Below the pieces are notes generated by a model. It did not search any database. It was not told where the DNA came from and saw only the letters and a program-made list of their open reading frames with translations. 64,000 nucleotides of DNA, taken from NCBI GenBank assembly GCA_011389865.1, contig JAABTL010000008.1, forward strand, positions 31,952 through 95,951, read 5' to 3'. Below, one piece after another: positions 1-6,529 of the stretch; the stretch's first letter is position 1; the number at the start of each line of letters is the position of its first letter. This DNA comes from Trueperaceae bacterium (GTDB lineage: Bacteria > Deinococcota > Deinococci > Deinococcales > Trueperaceae). The translations under genes and the position numbers were made by a program.

Positions 1-1211
1 GCCACCGCCACCCGGAACCCGCGCAGCTCGTAGCTCTCGATCAGCTCGTTCCACCGCAGCTGCGGTGGGTCGACCACCTCGAGCGGCAGGCGCAGCAGTC
101 GCTGCAGGAAGACGTCGCTCTCCTGGATCGCGATGAAGGCGCCGGGGCAGCGGTGCGCGCCGTCGCCGAAGCTCAGCACCGCCGGTTGGACCCCTGCGCC
201 GAGCTCGCGCTCGGGGTGCAGTTGCAGCGGGTCCTCGCCGACGGCCGCGGGGTCGGCGTTCGCCGCCCGCAGGTCGAGGTCGATCAGCGCGCCGGTGGGG
301 ATGCTGTGGGTGACGCCGTCGTGCTCGACCTCGATGTCGCCGACGGCGCGGCGGTAGAGGTGCGCGACGACCGGCTCGAGGCGCAGGATCTCGTGCAGGA
401 TGCGGTGGCGCTCCGCCTCGGCGGCGGCCAGGTAGCGCGCCCGCAGCTCGGGCGCCTCGAGCAGGTGCCAGGCGGCCATGCAGATGAACTCGCGGGTCGT
501 GGCCATCCCGGCGGCGCCGTAGGTGATGCACTCGATGAGGATCTCGACGCCGCGGTAGCGCTTGGCGAGCAGATGGCTGATGACGTCCTCGCGCGGCTCG
601 CGGCGGCGCGCCGCGATCGCGGGGCGCACGTCGAGCAGGTAGAACCACCACATGCGGGCCTGCGCCACGAGCATCCCGAGCGCGCGCTTCGCCGGCGCCG
701 CCGCGGTGAGGCGCTCCAGCGACAGCACGGCCTCGAGGCGGCCCGCCATGCCCGGGCGGCGCGAGTCTGTCAGCCCGACGACGCGCGCGGCAACCTCGAC
801 GGCCAGCTTCAGGCTCACGTCGTCGAGATCGGCGCCGCCGGCGGCGCGCAGGTCGTCGACCAGCGCGTCGCTCAGTTCCGTCATCAGCGTCCGGTAGCGC
901 TCGTCGACCGTCTTGGGCGTGAAGAAGCGGGCGATGGCCGTGCGCTGCTCGCGGTGCTCGGCGCCGTCCTGGAACAGGACCGGCTGACGCAGCGAACTGC
1001 GGCGTGCCAGCTCGGCGTTGAAGCCGGCCTGGCGGGTGGCGTCGGCGTCGCGCAGCACCTGCCGCACGGCTTGGTAGGAGCGCAGATGCCAGACGTCGCC
1101 GCGCCGCTCGACGGCGGGCGCGGCGGTCGGCGGGGACGGATCGCTCTTGCGCTGGGAGGGGGGACGCTGTTCTGGGTCCCGTGGGTGGGCGGCCGCGTGC
1201 GACGCGTTCAT
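1..1211 (-). CDS. cytochrome P450, C-terminal end cut by window edge
   Basis: Heme-thiolate monooxygenase; substrate unknown. 403 codons are visible and the stop lies outside the window, but nearly the whole fold is present. The I-helix oxygen-binding stretch AAGMATT is at residues 233-239, the K-helix ExxR is EILR at 274-277, and the heme-binding loop FGDGAHRCPG is at 348-357 with axial Cys355. The usual acidic residue before the Thr pair of the I-helix is Ala here. The ATG is preceded by GAGGTG. No ferredoxin or reductase gene is adjacent, so its electron donor is not visible. The gene is divergent from the co-polymerase-like gene. Confidence 0.93.
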   Translation of the reverse strand, partial: MNASHAAAHPRDPEQRPPSQRKSDPSPPTAAPAVERRGDVWHLRSYQAVRQVLRDADATRQAGFNAELARRSSLRQPVLFQDGAEHREQRTAIARFFTPKTVDERYRTLMTELSDALVDDLRAAGGADLDDVSLKLAVEVAARVVGLTDSRRPGMAGRLEAVLSLERLTAAAPAKRALGMLVAQARMWWFYLLDVRPAIAARRREPREDVISHLLAKRYRGVEILIECITYGAAGMATTREFICMAAWHLLEAPELRARYLAAAEAERHRILHEILRLEPVVAHLYRRAVGDIEVEHDGVTHSIPTGALIDLDLRAANADPAAVGEDPLQLHPERELGAGVQPAVLSFGDGAHRCPGAFIAIQESDVFLQRLLRLPLEVVDPPQLRWNELIESYELRGFRVAV

Positions 1212-1359
1212 GGGGCACCTCGTTCGCCCCATGGTAGCGCCGGGGGCGCGCGGGCGGGCGCAGGCACCGTGTTCGCTGCGCGGCACGTCCCCGCGATGAA
1301 GCTCCGCGCGGTCACGCCGTCCGCGGCGGTGCCCGCGGAGACGGTACGATCGCAGCACC

Positions 1360-2928
1360 TTGGACGATCACCGAAGCCGCCGAATCACCACCTTCTGGTT
1401 CGTGCTCGCCTTCGCCGCGGGGGCGGCCGTCGTCGGCATGGTCCTCGCGGCCTGGACCGCGCCGGGTTTCGAGGCGACCGTCGGCTGGCGCTTCGAGTCG
1501 ACGTTGGTGGCGGGAGACGCCGACCGCGAGGCGTTCCTCACCGCGATCGTGGAGGAGGACGTCTTGCGCGGCGCGCTCCGCGCACTCGGCTCGGCAGAAG
1601 CGACGGCGTCGGATGTCGCCGATCTGCGTGACCGCCTGCGGGCCCAGCTCGACCCCGCGGGGCCGGACGGCGCAGAGCTGTGGCTCGCGCTGCGGGCGAG
1701 CACGCCGTGGGCCGCTGCCCGCGCGGCGGCTGCGGTCGCTGGGGAGCTCGAGGCGCGCGATCGCGCGGATGCGGGCGCTCGGTCCGAGCGCGTGTTGGCG
1801 GAACTCGACGCGAGCATCGCTGACCTGGCGGAGGAGGTTCGCGCGCAGCAGGTGCTCGGTGGCGGGGTCGACGAGCGGGTGGCCGAGCTGGTCGCCGCGC
1901 GTGCCCGGCTCATCGAGACGCGCACGGATCTGGCGGCGGCGATCGCCGCCGGCGAGGCACCCCTCGCGCTCGAGCGCATCGGCCCGATCCGCTGGACGCC
2001 CGCGCCCACGCTGATCGTCGCGGCCGCCGCCGCGGCCCTGATCGGGGGCCTCGTCGGCTTCGTGTCGCACCGGTCGTCGGCCCGCACGCGTCGGCCGGCG
2101 AGCGGGCGCGGCCGGCGTCAGGCCGAGAGCCGTCGAGGGGGCGCTCCGCTGGTGGTGTTCCCACGGCCGCGCATGGACCGCGATCCGGCGTCGTTCGCGG
2201 CGGCCGATCGACTGCGGGTGCGCGTCTTGACGCTGACCGCGCAGGTCCGGCCACGCGTGGTGATGGTCAGTGGCGCCCTGGAGCCGGCGGGCGCCGTCGA
2301 CGTGGCGAGCCTGTTGGCGGAGGAGTTGGCGTACAACGGGGCACGGACGCTTCTCGTCGACGGCGTGATCTACGCACCGGCCCTCGCGTCCCGGTACGCG
2401 GTGCCGGAGCCGGCCGACGCCGGCGGACCCGATCCGCGGGCCGCGACGACGCTCGAATGGCTACAGCATCCCGCCGGGCCGCACCACCTGGTGACCATCG
2501 ACGTCTCGGACGGGCGTTCGCTCGACCTGGTGCCGCAGTTCCGCCCTGCCCGGCCGGCGCCCGGGACCGCGCCCGCCCTGTTCGCCGGCTTCGGTGAAGC
2601 GTTGGAGCGCTGGGTCGCGTACGACGCCATCGTGGTCCATGCACCACCGCTCGAGACGGTCGAGGACGGCCGACTGCTGGCCCAGTTCGCCACCGGCGTG
2701 GTGTTGGTCACCGGTCGCGGTGGGCTCGATCGACGCACGGAGCAGCGCTTGGCGCGCATCGTCCGAGACGCGGGTTCGCGGCTCCTCGGCATCGTCGAGG
2801 TCGAGGCCGACGCTTCAGACGGCGGCGGCGACATCGGGCAGGTTGCCGAGTTGCGCTCCGGGCGCGCCGTCACCAAGGTCGCGGCGCGCGGCGTCGGCGG
2901 TGGGCCGCCCGGCGGCGCCGAGGGCTGA
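1360..2928 (+). CDS. polysaccharide co-polymerase / BY-kinase-like protein with degenerate P-loop
   Basis: 522 aa with TTG start. Layout matches Wzz/BY-kinase fusions: TM1 at about 10-32, an extracytoplasmic helical region (34-215), TM2 at 216-236, a basic linker, then a cytoplasmic domain of the BY-kinase fold from about 295. In that domain the Walker A position reads SGALEPAGAVDVAS (304-317) with no GxGKS/T. The Walker A' position is LLVDGVIYAP (331-340) where LLVDxDxRxP is usual. A Walker B-like strand YDAIVVHAPP is at 421-430. It therefore looks like a pseudokinase or scaffold for exopolysaccharide chain-length control, with no Tyr-rich tail. A TACGAT hexamer 9 bases upstream may be its -10. 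No wzx/wzy or glycosyltransferase genes are visible nearby. Confidence 0.72.
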   Translation: MDDHRSRRITTFWFVLAFAAGAAVVGMVLAAWTAPGFEATVGWRFESTLVAGDADREAFLTAIVEEDVLRGALRALGSAEATASDVADLRDRLRAQLDPAGPDGAELWLALRASTPWAAARAAAAVAGELEARDRADAGARSERVLAELDASIADLAEEVRAQQVLGGGVDERVAELVAARARLIETRTDLAAAIAAGEAPLALERIGPIRWTPAPTLIVAAAAAALIGGLVGFVSHRSSARTRRPASGRGRRQAESRRGGAPLVVFPRPRMDRDPASFAAADRLRVRVLTLTAQVRPRVVMVSGALEPAGAVDVASLLAEELAYNGARTLLVDGVIYAPALASRYAVPEPADAGGPDPRAATTLEWLQHPAGPHHLVTIDVSDGRSLDLVPQFRPARPAPGTAPALFAGFGEALERWVAYDAIVVHAPPLETVEDGRLLAQFATGVVLVTGRGGLDRRTEQRLARIVRDAGSRLLGIVEVEADASDGGGDIGQVAELRSGRAVTKVAARGVGGGPPGGAEG

Positions 2929-2942
2929 CGGGACGGCCCGGC

Positions 2943-4019
2943 TCAGTACCGCAGCGTCAGCGCCACCCGCCCGTGCCCTTCGAGCGCGCCGTCGTCGACG
3001 AACGCCACCTCGCCCTGCTTCGCCAGCACGAGCTCGATGAGGTCGTCGACGGCGTCGACCATGGTGGCAGCGGGGTCGCCCGCGGGGAGTAGGTGCAGCT
3101 GTCCCGTGGCCTCGTCGTAGCGCGCGGCCTGGTGGTAGTCCTGCTCGACCAGCAGCAGCTCGCCGCGGCCCTCCTGGGCGCGGCGCCAGGCCTCGTCCAG
3201 CCCGGAGGCGAAGCGCTGCGCCCCGACGGCGGCGTCGAGCGCGTCGAGCGCCCTTTGGCGCCGGACCGACAGGGCCTCGGCCACCACCGGCCACACGAGC
3301 TTGCCGAGTTCGTGCGGCGGCGTTTGGTCGTGGTTGCCCGTGACGGTGGCGACGATGTTCTTGTGGTCGGTGACGTTCTGGAAGTACGCCAGCCAGCGTT
3401 CGACGCCGACGACGCAGAGCGGTAGCGGGTCGGCCTTGGTGTACGCCGCGAGCGCCTGGTCGACGCGGCGGAAGAACTGGCGATGGTACTCGGCCTCGAT
3501 CTTCGACTTGTCGGTCATCTCGGGCAGCGCCTCACTGCCGCCGGGACCGGTGTGCACCATCGGAAACCCGCCGCCCCGCACTTCGACCAGGGTGCCGCGC
3601 ACCCCCTCGAACAGGCGCGTGGGCTGCTCGGAGAGCGCCAGCACCCAGTAGCGCGGCGAGCGGTTCATCGCGAACACCAGGTCGCGGGTGGCGAAGGTGT
3701 CGTCGATGACGACGCGCGGCTTGAGCGGCACGGGCAGCAGGTACACGCCCGCGTGCTCCGCGCTGACGAAGATCGCCATGCCATCGAGGGTCCGGCGCAG
3801 GTCGATCGCGGCGACCTGGCTCTCGAGGTCGCGGATCAGCGGCGCCGCGTCGCGCTTGCCGAGCAGCTCCACCAGCCGATCGGTGGCCTCGCTGGCGAGG
3901 TTCTTGAGCAGGATGGGGTCGCGCTTGTTGTCGGGCGACGTGCGGTGGGTCGGGAGCAGGATGCTGAGCGAGGGGTGGCTGCGATGGCTCTGGAGTTCGA
4001 GGATGTCCTGGCGGTTCAT
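2943..4019 (-). CDS. baeRF-family protein (archaeo-eukaryotic release-factor-like, putative ribosome hibernation factor)
   Basis: 358 aa. The N-terminus MNRQDILELQ followed by a PSLSILLPTHRT segment is typical of bacterial eRF1-like (baeRF) proteins, often misannotated as chemotaxis proteins. Some relatives act as ribosome-binding hibernation or stress factors; this role is inferred from family. The C-terminal part (about 240-350) with ELLLVEQDYHQAARYD and a terminal VDDGALEGHGRVALTLRY is the eRF1 domain 3-like region. The chosen ATG has AAAGGAG nine bases upstream; an in-frame start 23 codons earlier lacks one. It is the downstream neighbour of the aminotransferase on the same strand, 108 bp away. 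Confidence 0.75.
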   Translation of the reverse strand: MNRQDILELQSHRSHPSLSILLPTHRTSPDNKRDPILLKNLASEATDRLVELLGKRDAAPLIRDLESQVAAIDLRRTLDGMAIFVSAEHAGVYLLPVPLKPRVVIDDTFATRDLVFAMNRSPRYWVLALSEQPTRLFEGVRGTLVEVRGGGFPMVHTGPGGSEALPEMTDKSKIEAEYHRQFFRRVDQALAAYTKADPLPLCVVGVERWLAYFQNVTDHKNIVATVTGNHDQTPPHELGKLVWPVVAEALSVRRQRALDALDAAVGAQRFASGLDEAWRRAQEGRGELLLVEQDYHQAARYDEATGQLHLLPAGDPAATMVDAVDDLIELVLAKQGEVAFVDDGALEGHGRVALTLRY

Positions 4020-4127
4020 CGATGTCGGCTCCTTTCGGGGAGCGGGGCGACGTCGTGACGCTCCCAGGTTAGCAGGCCCCCCGGACACGCGGCTTTCGCG
4101 GCCATCCCCCCAAGGCGCTCGCCTCGC

Positions 4128-5456
4128 TCAGGCCACCGCGTCCGCCGCCCGCGAGAGCCGCTCGGCCCCCTCGCCGATCAGGGCCGAGGTGACGTTCAGC
4201 ATCGGCGCGATGCGCAGCACGTTGCCCCAGCGGCCGCCCTTCCCGATCAGCAGCCCTTCGACGCGGGCGGCGTTCAGCAGGGCATTGGCGCGCGCCGGGT
4301 CGGGCTCGGCCGTGCCGGGGACGACGATCTCGATCCCCTGCATGAGGCCCATGCCGCGGACGTCGCCGACGAAGTCGTGCGCGGCCATCAGCACCTCGAG
4401 GTGCTCGCGCAGTCGCGCGCCCTGGGCGTCTGCGTTCTCCCACAGCCGGTGGCGCTCGATGTAGTCGATGGTCGCGTAGGCCTGCGCCATCGAGACGGGG
4501 TTGCCACCGAAGGTCGACAGCGTCAGCGCCTGCACCGATTCGGCCACCTCCGGCGTCATCACGGTCGCGCCCACGGGCGCGCCGTTGGCGATGCCCTTGG
4601 CGAAGGTCATGACGTCGGGCTCCACGCCCCAGTGCTCGATGCCGCACCAGTGCTTGCCGGTGCGCCCCCAGCCGGTCTGCACCTCGTCGATGATCAGGAT
4701 GCCGCCCGCCTCGCGCACGAGCGGCTCGATCCGACGGAAGTAGTCGGCGGGGGCGACGGCGAAGCCGCCGACGCCCTGGATCGGCTCGGCCATGAACGCG
4801 GCGATCTTGCCGTCGGTGCACGTGGCGAGGAAGTCGGCGAGGTCGTCGACCAGGAAGTCGAGGTAGGCCTCGTCCGTCATGCTGGCCGGCTTGCGGTAGA
4901 GGTTGGGACTGCGCACCTGCTTGATGTGACCGTCGTAGACGCCGCCCTGCTTCCAGTTGGCGTGCGCCGTCATCGCCATCATCGACGCGCTGCGGCCGGC
5001 GTAGGCGTGACGCAGGGACACGACGTCGCGGTTGCCGGTGAACGTGCGGGCGGCCATGATGGCCATCTCGTCGGCCTCGGTGCCGCTGTTGCTGAAGAAC
5101 GACACCTGGAGCCGGCCGGGGGTGATCGCGGCCAGCTTCTCGGCCACCCGGATCGTGATCTCGTTGACGTACAGGGTACTGGTGTGGCCGACCGTGCGCA
5201 TCTGCTGGGCGGTCGCCTCGACCACGTCGGGGTTGGCGTGCCCCACCGAGACGGTCAGGATGCCGCCGAAGAAATCGAGGTAGCGCTTGCCCTCGTGGTC
5301 CCACAGCCAGTCCCCCTGGGCGCGGGCCACCACCAACGGGCGCTCCCCGTAATAGAGCATGCGGCTCTGGACGGGCAGCAGGTACGCCCGCTGGCGGGCG
5401 AGCAGCGCGTCCGTGGTGGTGGGCGCCGGGTCGGCGGCGACGGTGTCGACGGCCAT
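4128..5456 (-). CDS. class III PLP-dependent aminotransferase (AGXT2-like)
   Basis: 442 aa, the usual length for the fold-type I, class III family. Visible: SNSGTEA (122-128, cofactor phosphate binding), IIDEVQ with Asp257 (pyridine nitrogen contact) and TFAKGIANG with Lys287 (Schiff base). The strings GHANPDVVEATAQQM and HTSTLYVNE resemble alanine-glyoxylate/3-aminoisobutyrate aminotransferases; the acceptor and donor cannot be fixed from sequence. The start is the ATG with GGAGGAG five bases upstream; an ATG four codons earlier lies inside that Shine-Dalgarno sequence. Confidence 0.9.
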   Translation of the reverse strand: MAVDTVAADPAPTTTDALLARQRAYLLPVQSRMLYYGERPLVVARAQGDWLWDHEGKRYLDFFGGILTVSVGHANPDVVEATAQQMRTVGHTSTLYVNEITIRVAEKLAAITPGRLQVSFFSNSGTEADEMAIMAARTFTGNRDVVSLRHAYAGRSASMMAMTAHANWKQGGVYDGHIKQVRSPNLYRKPASMTDEAYLDFLVDDLADFLATCTDGKIAAFMAEPIQGVGGFAVAPADYFRRIEPLVREAGGILIIDEVQTGWGRTGKHWCGIEHWGVEPDVMTFAKGIANGAPVGATVMTPEVAESVQALTLSTFGGNPVSMAQAYATIDYIERHRLWENADAQGARLREHLEVLMAAHDFVGDVRGMGLMQGIEIVVPGTAEPDPARANALLNAARVEGLLIGKGGRWGNVLRIAPMLNVTSALIGEGAERLSRAADAVA

Positions 5457-5511
5457 GAACTCCTCCATACCGCCCGGGCGCCCACGATCGAGGCCGCTTC
5501 GCGCCGGGGGG

Positions 5512-5811
5512 TCAACCCCGACGATAGCGCGCGGCGGGTGCGCGGACGCCGACGGTGGGCGGCCGGAGCGGAGCGTCCGCCGGCCACGTCGTCACCGAGG
5601 CCCGGGCCGTGGGGCGACCGGTGCCGTCGACGGGAGCGTGCGCGCGCGACGGGCGTGCGAGGTCGTCGATGGTGAGGTCGTCCAACAGCACCAGTTCGCA
5701 GGTCTTGGCCAGCGACTCGAGCGTGGACCACAGGCCGGCCACGTCGCGGTAGGTCTGCTCCGTCACCTCGACGATCAAGCGTCCCCGCATCGCCGGCAGC
5801 AGGTCGGCCAT
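5512..5811 (-). CDS. hypothetical small protein
   Basis: 99 aa. The first about 54 residues look protein-like (MRGRLIVEVTEQTYRDVAGL, then LAKTCELVLLDDLTID), whereas the tail is rich in Pro, Ala and Arg like random high-GC translation. It starts 15 bases downstream of a strong hairpin, has no Shine-Dalgarno sequence and no family that I recognise. It could be a real small cytoplasmic protein transcribed ahead of the aminotransferase, or a chance frame. Confidence 0.38.
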   Translation of the reverse strand: MADLLPAMRGRLIVEVTEQTYRDVAGLWSTLESLAKTCELVLLDDLTIDDLARPSRAHAPVDGTGRPTARASVTTWPADAPLRPPTVGVRAPAARYRRG

Positions 5812-5825
5812 GGTGGCGGCAAGTG

Positions 5826-5851
5826 CGCGCCCGCCCGGTCGGGCGGGCGCG
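5826..5851. repeat. GC-rich perfect hairpin
   Basis: 11-bp perfect arms CGCGCCCGCCC / GGGCGGGCGCG around GGTC. It lies just upstream of the small minus-strand ORF and 67 bp downstream of the putative microprotein stop, so it could terminate minus-strand transcription of the latter. No T-run follows on either strand. Confidence 0.55.
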
Positions 5852-5917
5852 GTTCCCTTCGGCGAGCGTCGCTAGATGGCTGCTACGCGTCCCGGCGAGC
5901 GCTCGGAGGGGTCAGGG

Positions 5918-6058
5918 TCAGCCGACGTCGATGTCACCGGGTTGGCCGGAGCTGCCCACCATCGTCGTCGGGGTCGGGAGGCCGCCCGAAGCTGCGACCA
6001 GGCGTGTGAGGACCAGGGCGGCGAGGATGCTGCGGAGCGCGCGTGCCAGGGCCTTCGT
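5918..6058 (-). CDS. putative exported microprotein with non-canonical ACG start
   Basis: 46 codons starting ACG-AAG-GCC, with a strong GGGAGGT five bases upstream and an in-frame TGA two codons before it, so no ATG/GTG/TTG start exists. Translation gives a basic start (KALARALR), a moderately hydrophobic stretch (SILAALVLTRLVAA) and a short polar tail rich in Gly, Ser and Pro, resembling a signal peptide plus about 23-residue mature peptide. A TATCTT hexamer lies 24 bases upstream. It is divergent from a small ORF and next to a large TPR regulator. The reading is uncertain: it may be real with an ACG start, a gene killed by an ATG-to-ACG change, or chance. Confidence 0.35.
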   Translation of the reverse strand, partial: TKALARALRSILAALVLTRLVAASGGLPTPTTMVGSSGQPGDIDVG

Positions 6059-6095
6059 GGCTCACCTCCCGAGATGCTGGAAGATAGTCGCGACC

Positions 6096-6164
6096 CCGCT
6101 TCAGACCCGCTTCAGCCAATCCCATGCACGTGCAGCGCCCCTGAAGCGGCCCCGCCCCTAACCT
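6096..6164. promoter_or_regulatory. three CCGCTTCAG boxes and a -10 element in a divergent control region
   Basis: CCGCTTCAG occurs at 6096-6104 and again at 6107-6115, an 11-bp period (one helical turn), and as its inverse CTGAAGCGG at 6141-6149. The last is nine bases before TAACCT (6159-6164), a likely plus-strand -10. Direct repeats at 11-bp spacing upstream of a -10 are the classic site layout for SARP-type activators, and a SARP-like gene follows. Which protein binds is inference. Confidence 0.55.
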
Positions 6165-6186
6165 TTTCGAAGAGAAGGAGGTTCGC

Positions 6187-6423
6187 ATGACGCACCAGGA
6201 AGCGAGGCGCGTCGTCGAGGCGTCGACGCGGTTCGATGTTCGAGGCGGGTACGTGTGGCTGCGCGAGGTGCGATGGTTGCGCGCCGCCGGACGCCAGCGA
6301 TGCGAGGAGGCCGCGTCGGCCGAGCCGCTGCAGGAGAGCGTGGATGCGGCCCTAGCGCTCGGTGTTCGCTGCCCATCTTTGGGATCCCGGCGGGGCGGCC
6401 GGCGGGCGGTTCCGATCACCTGA
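6187..6423 (+). CDS. hypothetical small protein with strong ribosome binding site
   Basis: 78 aa. AAGGAGG sits five bases before the ATG, among the best Shine-Dalgarno sequences in the window, and TAACCT lies 22 bases upstream of the ATG. The product is basic and Arg/Ala-rich with no recognisable domain, membrane segment or signal peptide; the C-terminal third is low in hydrophobic residues. It precedes the SARP-like regulator on the same strand. The evidence for expression is the initiation region rather than the protein. Confidence 0.5.
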   Translation: MTHQEARRVVEASTRFDVRGGYVWLREVRWLRAAGRQRCEEAASAEPLQESVDAALALGVRCPSLGSRRGGRRAVPIT

Positions 6424-6425
6424 GT

Positions 6426-6509
6426 CCGGCGCGCGCGCCGGCGCAGGCCCGAGCACGCGCGGGGCCGCGCCAACGCAGGTCCGAGCACGCGCGGGCCCGC
6501 GCATGCTCG
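6426..6509. repeat. palindrome and 32-bp direct repeat upstream of SARP-like gene
   Basis: A perfect 16-bp palindrome CCGGCGCGCGCGCCGG (6426-6441) is followed by two copies of a roughly 29-bp unit beginning GCAGG-Y-CCGAGCACGCGCGGG (6443-6471 and 6475-6503). The second copy extends into a 28-nt near-perfect palindrome (6482-6509, 13 of 14 pairs). If the downstream gene starts at 6530, this lies wholly in its promoter region. Confidence 0.7.
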
Positions 6510-6517
6510 GGGCGCGC

Positions 6518-6523
6518 TATCGT
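6518..6523 (+). promoter_or_regulatory. leaderless -10 element (TATCGT)
   Basis: TATCGT, then six bases, then GTG at 6530. It fixes the start of the following regulator and excludes the repeat-rich stretch from its coding region. Confidence 0.55.
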
Positions 6524-6529
6524 GCTCGC

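Noticed and set aside
153..1631. 492-codon plus-strand frame over the first kilobase
   Set aside because: The minus strand encodes a cytochrome P450 with heme loop, ExxR and I-helix; the plus-strand text is a shadow.
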